49,527 nt of DNA from Bacteroidota bacterium (GCA_013297775.1 JAAFIL010000026.1:1-49527); one strand, 5' to 3'. Numbered from the stretch's first letter, positions 24,131 to 33,143 are shown. Program-made: numbers and translations. The notes: generated by a model not told the origin, from the sequence alone.

Positions 24131-25141
24131 TTACGATGCTAGATCTTGAATGTCAATCATGCCTAATGGTTTGCCATTATCGGTAACCACAATGGTATCT
24201 ACATTGGTTTTTTTGAATAGTAAGTTGGCTTCGTTTAGTAATACGTTGCCTTCAATGGTAATGGGTTCGCGGTATTCTAAATCGCCTAATTTGATATTTA
24301 ACACATCGCGTCCTTTATCTACTAAAAGTTGACGCAGCCCGCCATCGGTAAACACCCCTTTAATACTTCCATCTTTTCGAACAACAGTAATGGCACCAAA
24401 CCCGTATTCTGTCATTTTTATAATGGCTTCGGTTAAGCCTGTGTCTTCGCTAACAATAGGATTAACGCCATTAATGGCCTCTTTCACTTTTACCATCATT
24501 AGGCGCGTATCCATAATAAATTGATCGGTGCCTACGGTTGTAAAATTATTTTCGGTTAATTGCTTTAATATTTTTAAAGGTACAGTAATGGTGTGCACGC
24601 CTATATTAATGGCATTTCTTACATGCTCGGCATGGCGCACACTCGAAAACATGATTTTGGTATCGTAGCCATAAATATCTACGGCATCTACACATTGTTC
24701 TACTAATGCCAATGCGTCGTGACCTTGATCTTGTAAGCGTCCCACTAAAGGGCACACGTAAGTAGCCCCAGCATGCATGGCCATATACGCTTGCTGCAAA
24801 GTATAAACTAGGTGTACGTTTACTAACAAATCTCTATCACGTAAAAGTTTGCAAGCGCGCACTCCTTCGAGCGATACCGGTATTTTAAATACGGTTTTGG
24901 TTTCATCTAAACCTAATGCCAATTGGCGTTCGGCTTCTGCTAAAATTTCTTCGGCTGTATTTCCTAACGCTTCTATTTGAAGCACGGGTGCTATTTTGCT
25001 AAGTTTTAAAATAGTTCCATCAATGTCGGTTATGCCTTCTTTTTGCATAAACGTAGGTGTGGTGGTTAAACCATCTAAAAAACCAAGTTTAAACCCTTCT
25101 TCAATTTCTTTAAGATTGGCACTATCTAAATATAATTCCAT
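24131..25141 (-). CDS. Transaldolase / F6P-aldolase-like protein fused to CBS domains
   Basis: A 336-residue two-part protein. Residues 1 to about 215 align with the short transaldolase / fructose-6-phosphate aldolase (TalC/FSA) barrel: MELYLDSANL with Asp6, GLTTTPT with Thr26, the Schiff-base lysine in VFKIPVSLEG (Lys86), GATYVCPLVGRLQDQG, and ITVPLKILKQL. Residues 225-336 form a CBS pair (GFGAITVVRKDGSIKGVFTDGGLRQLL ... VDTIVVTDNGKPLGMIDIQDL) like that of arabinose-5-phosphate isomerases. CBS pairs usually bind adenine nucleotides and regulate the attached enzyme. The position of the conserved Asn of the 'TTNPS' motif is Thr here (TTTPT), so the reaction may differ from both family activities. 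It probably forms its own transcription unit, 66 bp downstream of the arginase-family gene. Confidence 0.88.
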   Translation of the reverse strand: MELYLDSANLKEIEEGFKLGFLDGLTTTPTFMQKEGITDIDGTILKLSKIAPVLQIEALGNTAEEILAEAERQLALGLDETKTVFKIPVSLEGVRACKLLRDRDLLVNVHLVYTLQQAYMAMHAGATYVCPLVGRLQDQGHDALALVEQCVDAVDIYGYDTKIMFSSVRHAEHVRNAINIGVHTITVPLKILKQLTENNFTTVGTDQFIMDTRLMMVKVKEAINGVNPIVSEDTGLTEAIIKMTEYGFGAITVVRKDGSIKGVFTDGGLRQLLVDKGRDVLNIKLGDLEYREPITIEGNVLLNEANLLFKKTNVDTIVVTDNGKPLGMIDIQDLAS

Positions 25142-25207
25142 AACAAAATTTTAAAACGTAAAGTAAACAAAAAATATTGGATTGACAGACGGACTGTATT
25201 AAAAGTT

Positions 25208-26269
25208 TTAGTTCTTATCGAGTTGACTTAGCCTAACCAAATTGGCAATGCGGTAAAGCAAACGTGCCGCCACATTAGCATCCCAGTCGTTACCATCAGC
25301 ACCAGGTGCTACCTCGTTAATATCGAAGGCAATAATACGTTTACCACTTAAAACTATTTTCTCTAATAAATACAACACCTGATCGGTTTCAAATCCACCG
25401 GCTACGGGTGTTCCGGTGTGCGGACATAGTTTGGGGTCTAAGCCATCTATATCAAAGCTTAAATAAATGGCATCGGGTAATTCGCGTACAATGCGGTTAC
25501 AAATTCTATCCCAGCTATCGCCTCGGTAAAGGGCTTGCTTAATGGCTCTATCAAAAAACGTTTTTACACGCCCGTTGCTATTTTCAATAACGTTTAATTC
25601 TTCTTCGCAATAATCGCGAATGCCAACTTGCACTAGCTTTTCGACTTCGTTTAGTTTTAATGCGTTGTACATAATGGAGGCATGTGAAAACTCGAAGCCT
25701 TCGTAAGCTTGGCGTAAATCGGCGTGGGCATCTATTTGTAAAATGGCAAAGTTGCCAAACTTTTGAGCCAAGGCTTGCATAAGGCCAAGCGGGGTCGAAT
25801 GGTCGCCACCAATAAGCCCTACTGTTTTACCTTCGTTCAAAAGGTGTAAGGCACGTTGTTTCACGGTTTCGTTTAGCCATAAGCAGGCTGTGCGAATGGC
25901 ATCGGCGGTAGCCTTTTGTTCGGGAGCATTTTCGTTGGCGCCATTGGCTAAGGCATCAATGTAGGCCTCTGCGTTGGCGCGCATGGCATCGCTAGTTGAG
26001 CGAATTTCGGTATTGGCTTCATCCATACCAATGCCACGTTGCCAAGCATTTTTTAATAAAGGATCGTGTAAATCTACTTGATAGCTTGCGGCTAGGATAG
26101 CATCGGGACCATTGGCTGTGCCACCACCATAGCTTACGGTTACCTCCCAAGGAACAGGAATAAGTACTGTTTCGCATTCGTTTAAGTTAAATGGCAAGCC
26201 AAACATCCCTGCATTTAATTGCCCAATACTATTAGGGTCAAACTGTTTTATTTTATCTTGCTTTGTCAT
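25208..26269 (-). CDS. Arginase-family hydrolase (agmatinase / formimidoylglutamase-like)
   Basis: A 353-residue ureohydrolase with all manganese ligands in place: GGDHST, QIDAHADLR and SFDIDGLDPKLCPHTGTPVAGG. The family cleaves guanidino or formimino groups from arginine, agmatine or formiminoglutamate. The N-terminus (NECETVLIPVPWEVTVSYGGGTANGPDAILAAS) is of the agmatinase-like type. The insertion at about residues 85-140 lengthens it beyond E. coli SpeB (306 residues). The substrate cannot be fixed: no hut genes or arginine decarboxylase are nearby. It starts 19 bp after the stop of the pseudouridine synthase gene, so the two are probably co-transcribed. Confidence 0.88.
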   Translation of the reverse strand: MTKQDKIKQFDPNSIGQLNAGMFGLPFNLNECETVLIPVPWEVTVSYGGGTANGPDAILAASYQVDLHDPLLKNAWQRGIGMDEANTEIRSTSDAMRANAEAYIDALANGANENAPEQKATADAIRTACLWLNETVKQRALHLLNEGKTVGLIGGDHSTPLGLMQALAQKFGNFAILQIDAHADLRQAYEGFEFSHASIMYNALKLNEVEKLVQVGIRDYCEEELNVIENSNGRVKTFFDRAIKQALYRGDSWDRICNRIVRELPDAIYLSFDIDGLDPKLCPHTGTPVAGGFETDQVLYLLEKIVLSGKRIIAFDINEVAPGADGNDWDANVAARLLYRIANLVRLSQLDKN

Positions 26270-26288
26270 AGATTCGCCCTTGCTGAAT

Positions 26289-27893
26289 TTAACCCCCTAT
26301 CATGCGTAAAAAAGCAACTTCTTTGGCTTCTAGAAAGCGGTATTTGCCGCGAGGTAAATCTTTTTTGGTTAAACCCGCAAAGGATACCCGATCGAGTTTA
26401 AGCACATCGTAGCCTAAATGCTCGAACAAACGACGCACAATGCGATTGCGCCCACTGTGTATTTCAATTCCAATTTCTTTTTTACCTTCTCCTAGGTAAG
26501 CTATTTCATCGGCTTTAATAAATCCATCTTCGAGTTCAACTCCTTCTTGAATTTGTTGTAAATCTTCGGTTTTTAATCCTTTGGTTAAACTTACTTGATA
26601 TACTTTTTTAATATTGTATTTTGGATGCGTGAGGCGTGCGGCAATTTCGCCGTCATTGGTCATTAATAGTAAGCCTGTTGTGTTACGGTCTAAACGGCCA
26701 ACGGGATAGATACGTTCTTTACAAGCGTTTTTAATTAAGTTCATCACCGTTTTACGTTCTTGTGGGTCGTCGGTAGTGGTAATACAATCTTTTGGTTTAT
26801 TGAGTAACAAATACACTTTACGTTCGCCTTTCACTGCTTCGCCGCCGTAGTTAATATCGTCGGTGGGTTTTACTTTATATCCCATTTCGGTAATTACCAC
26901 TCCGTTCACTTTAACGGCACCACTTTGTATGAGGGTATCGGCATCGCGACGAGAGGCTACCCCAGCATTGGATAAAAATTTATTTAACCGCACTAAGCCG
27001 TCATCGTCTTTTTTAATCGGGCGTGCTTTGCCTTTATTGTTTTTAAACGTGGCGTAATCATCCGATTTTTTATAACTGCTGCGTTCTTCAAACTCATCGA
27101 GTTTATAACGCTTCGAACTATCTGTTTCGGTAGAGTCGTTATATTTTCGGGGTTTATAATCGGTTTTACTTTTGTACCCGTCTTTTTTTACATAGCCACC
27201 TTCTTTGCCCGACCCGTAAGGTTTTCGAGAAGGATAATCTGTTTTGCTTTTAAAATTATCTTTGTCTTTATAGCCTTCTTTTTTGAAATCGTCTTTTTTA
27301 CGATAGCTTTTTTCTTCCGACGAATCGTCTCGTTTTTTAGCTACAAGTCCTTCTTTACTTTTAAAACTGGGTTTGCCTTTGTAACCCTCTTTTTTGAAAT
27401 CGTCTTTTTTGTAGCCGTCTTTTTTATATTCGGCTCTAAATGAGTCTTTGTCCCGTGAATCACTTTTGTCTTTAAAGTCGCCTTTGTACTTATCTGATTT
27501 TTCGGTATCGTTACCAAATTTTTTTTCAGCATATTTATCGTTTCGCGCATAAGGCGTTTTTTCAGATGTTTCGGAGCGGTCGCGCTTAAATGCTTTTGGC
27601 TTAAAGCCACTGCCTTTGCTTTTTGGATATGGTTTATAGCCTTCGCTACTTTTTTCGCTACGAATGGCTTTGTTGCGCGAAAAGGATTTTTCCTTCTTAC
27701 TTGGTTTTTTATCGGTTCCTCCTTCGTCTGAGGCACTGCGCGTGGTATATGGTTTTTCGCTACGCGTTGCAGATGCACCCCTGCTGCCTTTATTACTGTA
27801 AGAAGAACGCGTGCCATAGCTACCCGTTGATTTTTTTGCACCACCCGAACGCGAAGATCCAGGTGTGCGTTTGTTATTTCTGTTTTCTGCCAT
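26289..27893 (-). CDS. rluB: RluB-type rRNA pseudouridine synthase with long disordered N-terminal region
   Basis: The last 235 residues are a complete RsuA/RluB-type synthase. An S4 RNA-binding domain (VRLNKFLSNAGVASRRDADTL, from residue 301) is followed by a catalytic domain with YPVGRLDRNTTGLLLMTNDG (catalytic Asp), AARLTHPKYNIKKVYQV and IEIHSGRNRIVRRLFEHLGY. Family members modify 23S or 16S rRNA; RluB (23S position 2605) is the closest type. Residues 1-300 are low-complexity, Lys/Ser/Asp/Tyr/Gly-rich, with repeats such as KKDDFKKEGYK. This region is predicted to be disordered and to bind RNA through its charge. Such tails are common in Bacteroidota homologues, but this one is longer than the enzyme itself. 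A -7 box lies at 27901-27908. Confidence 0.92.
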   Translation of the reverse strand: MAENRNNKRTPGSSRSGGAKKSTGSYGTRSSYSNKGSRGASATRSEKPYTTRSASDEGGTDKKPSKKEKSFSRNKAIRSEKSSEGYKPYPKSKGSGFKPKAFKRDRSETSEKTPYARNDKYAEKKFGNDTEKSDKYKGDFKDKSDSRDKDSFRAEYKKDGYKKDDFKKEGYKGKPSFKSKEGLVAKKRDDSSEEKSYRKKDDFKKEGYKDKDNFKSKTDYPSRKPYGSGKEGGYVKKDGYKSKTDYKPRKYNDSTETDSSKRYKLDEFEERSSYKKSDDYATFKNNKGKARPIKKDDDGLVRLNKFLSNAGVASRRDADTLIQSGAVKVNGVVITEMGYKVKPTDDINYGGEAVKGERKVYLLLNKPKDCITTTDDPQERKTVMNLIKNACKERIYPVGRLDRNTTGLLLMTNDGEIAARLTHPKYNIKKVYQVSLTKGLKTEDLQQIQEGVELEDGFIKADEIAYLGEGKKEIGIEIHSGRNRIVRRLFEHLGYDVLKLDRVSFAGLTKKDLPRGKYRFLEAKEVAFLRMIGG

Positions 27894-27900
27894 TATGCTG

Positions 27901-27908
27901 CAAAGGTA
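27901..27908 (-). promoter_or_regulatory. -7 promoter box of the rluB-like gene
   Basis: Minus strand TACCTTTG (exact TAnnTTTG), 7 nt upstream of the ATG and directly behind the yraN stop codon. It suggests the synthase can be transcribed independently of yraN. Confidence 0.4.
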
Positions 27909-27909
27909 G

Positions 27910-28278
27910 TTACTTTATTAAAGGGAAAAAGGCCGATTCTAAATGTTTTACAGTAAAGCTGTTATTTTCTTTTAAGAGTGTAATAATATCGAACCTTGCG
28001 GGCCATTCTACATTGTTTTGCTCAATATAAAAATGTGCGGCATCTACCAAATGCCTTTGTTTTTTTAGGCTTACAGAGGCTTCGGGGTCGCCGTGCCGTG
28101 TGCTTTGGCGGGTTTTTACTTCTATAAATACAATTTCGTTTAGATGGTGTGCAATAATATCTATTTCCCAATGCCTAAACCGCCAATTGCGTTCCAATAC
28201 ATCGTAACCCTTTTGCTTCAGGTAGCTTACTGCTGCGTCTTCGCCGAAATACCCAAGTTTTTTATTGCTGTTTATCAT
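27910..28278 (-). CDS. YraN family (UPF0102) predicted nuclease-fold protein
   Basis: A 122-residue protein with the UPF0102/YraN fold, related to PD-(D/E)XK nucleases and Holliday junction resolvases. Visible motifs are LGYFGEDAAVSYLKQKGYDVLERNWR, WEIDIIAHHLNEIVFIEVKTRQ (Asp, then Glu-x-Lys, the catalytic core) and KKQRHLVDAAHFYIE. The cellular role is not firmly established. It precedes the pseudouridine synthase on the same strand with a 16-bp gap and is divergent from the DUF4412 gene. Confidence 0.92.
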   Translation of the reverse strand: MINSNKKLGYFGEDAAVSYLKQKGYDVLERNWRFRHWEIDIIAHHLNEIVFIEVKTRQSTRHGDPEASVSLKKQRHLVDAAHFYIEQNNVEWPARFDIITLLKENNSFTVKHLESAFFPLIK

Positions 28279-28334
28279 CTATACATAGCTTATATTGCTA
28301 AATTATTTATTTTTATAGTCTATTATTTATTAAA

Positions 28335-28967
28335 ATGAAAAAAAATATTCTGATTACTGTTTTAGTGAGTGCGTTTTCTGGTTTAATGGCTCAATTTAAT
28401 GGCAGCATTGAGTTTAAATATTTTACTCAAAAAGATACCACTAACAATGTGTATTTAGTAAAAAATCAAATCGTGAAGCTAGATCAGTATGGTCGTAAAA
28501 GTGGAAACATTGAGGGGAGTTTTATTTTTGACTTAACCGCCAAGGGCATTAAATTTGTGAATCCTAAACGTAAGGTGTGGGGCGAACATAAAAGCGAAAC
28601 CTTGCCTTTAATTAAAGGGGTTTGCGAAGTTACTCGCGGTGCAGGAAGTAAAACCCTTCAAGGAATGAAGTGTACAGAATATATAGTTAAAAACACGGAG
28701 GAAAATACTGTCATCACGTATTGGATAACGCAAGGCAAATTTGATTTTTTTATTCCTTTATTAAAGTTGTGGAACCGTAAGGATAAACAAAGTATTTATT
28801 TTAATCAGATTAAAGATTTACCAACTGGCTCTTTGCCTTTATTAAGTGAAGAAAAACAAGTTAGCGATAACAAGGCCATTACCCGTTTAGAAGTTACAAA
28901 AATTAATAAAACGCCTGTGGATGAGGCTAAATTGACCATTCCAGCAGAGTATAAACGCTTTGAGTAA
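28335..28967 (+). CDS. DUF4412-type secreted protein
   Basis: A 210-residue protein with a signal peptide (KKNILITVLVSAFSGLMA, cleavage before QFNGS). The mature part starts with FNGSIEFKYFTQKDTTNNVYLVKNQIVKLDQYG and contains a single domain of alternating strands that fits DUF4412-like proteins of Bacteroidota. Later segments are GSFIFDLTAKGIKFVNPKRKVWGE and GMKCTEYIVKNTEENTVITYWIT, and it ends ITRLEVTKINKTPVDEAKLTIPAEYKRFE. It has no lipobox and no T9SS sorting domain, so it is probably periplasmic. Function unknown. It is convergent with the AAA+ gene. Confidence 0.75.
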   Translation: MKKNILITVLVSAFSGLMAQFNGSIEFKYFTQKDTTNNVYLVKNQIVKLDQYGRKSGNIEGSFIFDLTAKGIKFVNPKRKVWGEHKSETLPLIKGVCEVTRGAGSKTLQGMKCTEYIVKNTEENTVITYWITQGKFDFFIPLLKLWNRKDKQSIYFNQIKDLPTGSLPLLSEEKQVSDNKAITRLEVTKINKTPVDEAKLTIPAEYKRFE

Positions 28968-29182
28968 TTATTTGGGGTAGGCCAATAAACACTATTTTTT
29001 TTCACTATCAACCGACTAAATAATTAAAGAGTTTGTAAGTGCTTATTGTCATTGCCTTTGTGATTAATTTTTAACGGTGAGCTGCCTTGATTTATTTAGG
29101 TGTCGAATAATGTTGTTTCAATTACTTTGCGGTTTGTATTTTCCAAGCCCTTTTGGTGTTTTGTATCAGTTCTGTAACATCT

Positions 29183-29208
29183 AAAGGGGTAACTGATGTT
29201 ACCCTTTT
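29183..29208. terminator. Hairpin between convergent genes, probable bidirectional terminator
   Basis: AAAGGGGTAAC (29183-29193) pairs with GTTACCCTTTT (29198-29208), 11 bp with one G-U pair and a TGAT loop. It lies in the 337-bp gap between the convergent DUF4412 and AAA+ genes. The stem carries A and T runs at its ends, but the following T-run is short, so efficiency is uncertain. Nothing else is seen in the gap. Confidence 0.55.
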
Positions 29209-29304
29209 AATTAAAAAATTAGTCGGTTAGTAGTGATTGTTTTTATTAAAAAATCAAAGTACGAAAATTGGTATCCATTCCACTATTTGTAGTACGCTTA
29301 AATA

Positions 29305-31938
29305 TTACCCATTAGCACTTGTGCCAAAACGAAACCCTAAATTCTGACGGTTGCCGTCTCTTTCAACCACTAAGTGCCTCACATCTTCTAAGGTTAATTC
29401 CATCAATTGCCTTGGGGTGCGCTCGTTGGCAGGTATCGAAGCCAAACGTAAATTTTGCTTCATAATAACGTCGCCAGTCATTTGACGCACCGACCGTGCA
29501 TTCCCGAAAAACTTATCGCGGGTTTCGTACAAATCGTTCAAATAATTTTTGATGTATTCGGTGGCTTCGGTGGTGGGGGTTAACTGTTCTTTTTTAAGTA
29601 GATTAAGTGCAATTTCTAATAATTGATCGGTGTTATAATCTTCAAAGTGAAAGGTTTTATCAAAACGAGATTTGAACCCTGGATTGCTCTCAATAAACAG
29701 ATTCATGTTTTGAGGATAGCCCGCTACAATAACACCAAATTTTCCACGCTCGTCTTCCATACGTTTTAAAATAACTTGAATGGCTTCTTGTCCAAAACCA
29801 TGAGAGCTATCGGCATTGGCCAACGCATACGCTTCATCAATAAATAAAATACCCCCCATGGCATCTTCAATTTTATCGGCGGTTTTAATAGCGGTTTGCC
29901 CAACGTAACCCGCCACCAATCCTTCGCGATCTACCTCTACCACATGCCCGCGCTCTAATAAACCCAGGGCTTTATAAATTTTAGCAACAATGCGAGCAAG
30001 TGTTGTTTTTCCGGTTCCTGGATTTCCTGTAAACACGGCGTGTAACGAAAACCTCGACACAACGTCTTTACCCACTTCGTTATAAAACCGAATCAATTTC
30101 ACCAACTCGCTAATATCTTGTTTTATTTTATCCATTCCGCTTAACTCATTTAACTCAGCTAAAGCGGCTTGAAGTTGTTTGTCGTTTACTTTTAGGTTTA
30201 ACTTCTTTTTTTGATCGCCCATAAAAATATCCAATAAATCATCTAGTTGAATGGTCGCTAATTCTTCTTTGCTTAATGCCTCCATGTTATCGGTATTCAT
30301 TAAGCGTAAGCCCATGTTTATTTTTGCTTCGTTTATAACGCTATACACAAAGCGTGCGTTTCCAAAATGTTCATCGCGCTTGCGGTAGGCTTCGGTTAAT
30401 TGTTCTTTCAAATAAGTATCGGCCTCGGCACTAAACGATACCTCGGTTTTGTTCGCAGCAAAAATAGCAATGTCGTATAACTCTTCGGGCAAGTAATCGT
30501 CGAAGTGAAAGTAATGCGCCACCCGCGATTTTAGTCCGGGATTACTTTCAATAAAGGTTTGCATTTCTTTAGGATATCCCGCACCAATAATGGCAATGTC
30601 GCCTGGTCCGTCGCTCATTTCTTTTAAAAGAATTTCAATCACTTCTTTTCCAAAATCTTTCGAGTCGTCATCGCTGCGTGCTAATGCGTAGGCTTCATCA
30701 ATAAATAAAATACCGCCTCGGGCACTATCAATTGCTTTTTTTGTTTTGGGGGCGGTTTGCCCAATAAACTCGCCCACTAAAGCGGCTCTATCTACTTCCA
30801 CTACATGGCCTTTACTTAACAAGCCCATGCGTTGGTAAATTTTACCCAACATCTTTACAACGGTTGTTTTTCCTGTGCCAGGATTTCCAGTAAAAATACT
30901 GTGTAAGGCTAATTTATCAGAGTCGTTATACCCTTTTTCTTTACGCAATTTGGTAAACTTTAAGTAAGTAATATTTTCTCGAACCGATTTTTTTACACCC
31001 TCTAAACCAATTAACGCATCTAGTTCGGCTAACAATTCTTCTAAGGTTTTTTCTGGAATTTCTTCGACCTTGGTGTCGTCGTTTACCGACCAATTGGCGG
31101 TTGTACCAATCGTTTGTTCGAGAGCCATTAAAAAGGGCGTTTCGCCTTCCACATCTTCTTTCCCACAATTAAAAACAACGGCACCAATCAATACATCGTT
31201 AAATACAACTTCGAGGGTATATTTATCATCGCGCCAAGTGCCGCTCGTTTCGTTGCCCCAGCCGCGTTCAAACACATACGTGTGATTAAGTTTGCCCGCT
31301 TCTACAAATCCCTTTTGAACAATAGTGGCTTTGGGTTGACCCGAGTCGTCGTAATAGTTTAAATAAAATTCGTAGTGATAATCTAACTGACTAAGGTTTT
31401 TGAACTGAACTTCGGCCCAAATGTATTTTGTGTTTTCTTTACTAAATTCATGGAGGTATTTCCGATCTTTAAGGTTTGAGCCGTCTATATTACTACTGTA
31501 CAATTTAATATACTCTAACTTGAGGTAAGGATTATTGTTATTGCTAACGAGGCCTACATCGTTAATGTGAAACGTTTGCTCACCAACCAATACCTCATCT
31601 ATAAAGGCTTGCCACTTATAGCTGCCTTTTTTCCAAAACGAACCTAGTGTTGAATTTCCCCAGCCATCGCGAACAAAAAAAATATTTTCTTCTTTCTTTA
31701 CTTGAACGGTGGAATCGAGGTTGCAAATTTCTTTGTTGTTGGCCAAGTCAATTGCTTTTAAACTTACTTTAGCACTCCAATCTTGTTCATCGAACCACTT
31801 GTTATAAATGGCTAATTCGCAACGTATGTAATCTACTTCGCTTCTGTCGAACGCTGTTCGGTAACGTTTTCCAGAGTTCGCCATCCACTCGTTATTGCTA
31901 TACACATTAAGGCTTTTAAATTTGAATCGTTGCTCCAT
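29305..31938 (-). CDS. Tandem CbbX/SpoVK-like AAA+ ATPase with duplicated N-terminal domain
   Basis: An 877-residue cytosolic protein. Two AAA+ modules of the CbbX/SpoVK type are present. Module one has Walker A GNPGTGKTT (351-359), Walker B GILFIDEAYALA (from 409) and the conserved IIGAGYPKEMQTFIESNPGLKSR. Module two has Walker A at 638-646, Walker B at 696-707 and VIVAGYPQNMNLFIESNPGFKSR. Both carry the HFGNAR / FFGNARSVR arginine-finger region. Residues 1-127 and 135-258 are two copies of one strand-rich domain, sharing '..F.R.GWGN...G.W....Y...v..n.vliG...F'. CbbX-type ATPases remodel protein complexes. The N-terminal domains probably recognise the client, which is unknown. It is transcribed alone. 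Confidence 0.88.
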   Translation of the reverse strand: MEQRFKFKSLNVYSNNEWMANSGKRYRTAFDRSEVDYIRCELAIYNKWFDEQDWSAKVSLKAIDLANNKEICNLDSTVQVKKEENIFFVRDGWGNSTLGSFWKKGSYKWQAFIDEVLVGEQTFHINDVGLVSNNNNPYLKLEYIKLYSSNIDGSNLKDRKYLHEFSKENTKYIWAEVQFKNLSQLDYHYEFYLNYYDDSGQPKATIVQKGFVEAGKLNHTYVFERGWGNETSGTWRDDKYTLEVVFNDVLIGAVVFNCGKEDVEGETPFLMALEQTIGTTANWSVNDDTKVEEIPEKTLEELLAELDALIGLEGVKKSVRENITYLKFTKLRKEKGYNDSDKLALHSIFTGNPGTGKTTVVKMLGKIYQRMGLLSKGHVVEVDRAALVGEFIGQTAPKTKKAIDSARGGILFIDEAYALARSDDDSKDFGKEVIEILLKEMSDGPGDIAIIGAGYPKEMQTFIESNPGLKSRVAHYFHFDDYLPEELYDIAIFAANKTEVSFSAEADTYLKEQLTEAYRKRDEHFGNARFVYSVINEAKINMGLRLMNTDNMEALSKEELATIQLDDLLDIFMGDQKKKLNLKVNDKQLQAALAELNELSGMDKIKQDISELVKLIRFYNEVGKDVVSRFSLHAVFTGNPGTGKTTLARIVAKIYKALGLLERGHVVEVDREGLVAGYVGQTAIKTADKIEDAMGGILFIDEAYALANADSSHGFGQEAIQVILKRMEDERGKFGVIVAGYPQNMNLFIESNPGFKSRFDKTFHFEDYNTDQLLEIALNLLKKEQLTPTTEATEYIKNYLNDLYETRDKFFGNARSVRQMTGDVIMKQNLRLASIPANERTPRQLMELTLEDVRHLVVERDGNRQNLGFRFGTSANG

Positions 31939-32062
31939 TTTATTTTACATTATAGAAATATACTTTAAAATTAAGTACTGGTTTTAATGATAAGTTATAC
32001 TTAAAATTACGTTTAAATTTAATAAAAACTAGTGAAGTACCTTTTATTATTTTGAGTTATGT

Positions 32063-33094
32063 TTATTCGCTTTCGAGCGTCTGCTGCCATTTCCAGGCAC
32101 TTCGCATCATATCTTCGATGGTGTTTTTGGGTACCCAACCTAGTTCGTGTTGTGCCCAAGTATTGTTGGCGTAAATGGCTTCTACATCGCCCAAACGGCG
32201 AGGGCCAATGGTGTAAGTCAATTTTTGCCCACTTACTTTTTCAAATGCGTTTATGGCTTCGAGTACCGAAACGCCGTGTCCGGTTCCTAAATTAAATAAC
32301 GACACGGCTGTTTTATGACGCTGTTTAGATAAGTAGTGTATGGCTAATAAATGAGCTTTGGCAATATCGCTCACGTGAATGTAATCGCGAATGCACGAAC
32401 CATCGCGGGTGCTATAATCGTTTCCAAACACCGTTAACTGATTTTTACCTAAAGCCGTTTGGGTAATGATTGGTACTAAATTATTGGGGCGGTTTAACGG
32501 TAGCTCGCCAATTAAACCCGAATGGTGTGCCCCCACTGGATTGAAATAACGCAACACCACTGCGCTAAACCAAGGGTTGGCATTGGCAAACGCCGCCACC
32601 ATTTCTTCACCAATTTGTTTGGTATGCCCATAAGGCGACTCTGCTTTTTGAACAGGTGTTTGCTCGGTTACAGGTAATTGATGCGTGTTACCATATACCG
32701 AACAAGAAGAAGAAAAAATAAACTGTTTTATTTGCCGCTCTTCGCACAAGCGCAACACATTGTTGAGCGAATTAATATTGTTGTGGTAATAGGCTAATGG
32801 ATTTTTGACACTTTCGGGAACTGATTTGTAAGCTGCAAAATGAATGATGGCATGAATGGTAGAGAGATGATTAGTTTCTTTTTGAAGTGCTATGTAATCG
32901 CATAAATCTAATTCCTTTATCTCAAAAGTAGCCAAGGTAATTTGCTTTATACGTTGATAAGTTTGAGCACTTGAATTGCTGTAATTATCAATTGCTAAAA
33001 CTTTATACCCTTGTTCTTGCAATAGTTCTATTAATGTATGCGAGCCAATGTATCCTGCTGCTCCTGTAACGATGATGGTTTCTTGCGTTTCCAT
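32063..33094 (-). CDS. galE: UDP-glucose 4-epimerase
   Basis: Interconverts UDP-glucose and UDP-galactose with bound NAD. The 343-residue extended SDR shows the Rossmann motif TGAAGYIGSHTLIELL, SSSCSVYG with the catalytic Ser region, and the YxxxK pair in YGHTKQIGE. RYFNPVGAH, NLVPIITQTALG and RDYIHVSDIAKAHLLA are GalE-specific. It is the last gene of the run lipoprotein / glycosyltransferase / rpe / galE, 49 bp after rpe, and fits a role in supplying sugar nucleotides for surface glycans. Confidence 0.95.
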   Translation of the reverse strand: METQETIIVTGAAGYIGSHTLIELLQEQGYKVLAIDNYSNSSAQTYQRIKQITLATFEIKELDLCDYIALQKETNHLSTIHAIIHFAAYKSVPESVKNPLAYYHNNINSLNNVLRLCEERQIKQFIFSSSCSVYGNTHQLPVTEQTPVQKAESPYGHTKQIGEEMVAAFANANPWFSAVVLRYFNPVGAHHSGLIGELPLNRPNNLVPIITQTALGKNQLTVFGNDYSTRDGSCIRDYIHVSDIAKAHLLAIHYLSKQRHKTAVSLFNLGTGHGVSVLEAINAFEKVSGQKLTYTIGPRRLGDVEAIYANNTWAQHELGWVPKNTIEDMMRSAWKWQQTLESE

Positions 33095-33143
33095 TTTAAT
33101 TGGCTCAAAAAGTATAAAATAATTATCTCATTTGCAAAACGAC

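Noticed and set aside
24131-25141. Assignment as plain arabinose-5-phosphate isomerase because of the CBS pair
   Set aside because: No SIS domain is present; the N-terminal part is a transaldolase-type barrel with the Schiff-base lysine.
27341-27844. 167-codon minus-strand frame with Lys/Thr-rich translation
   Set aside because: It is an alternative frame of the low-complexity coding sequence of the pseudouridine synthase tail; repeats in the DNA keep several frames open.
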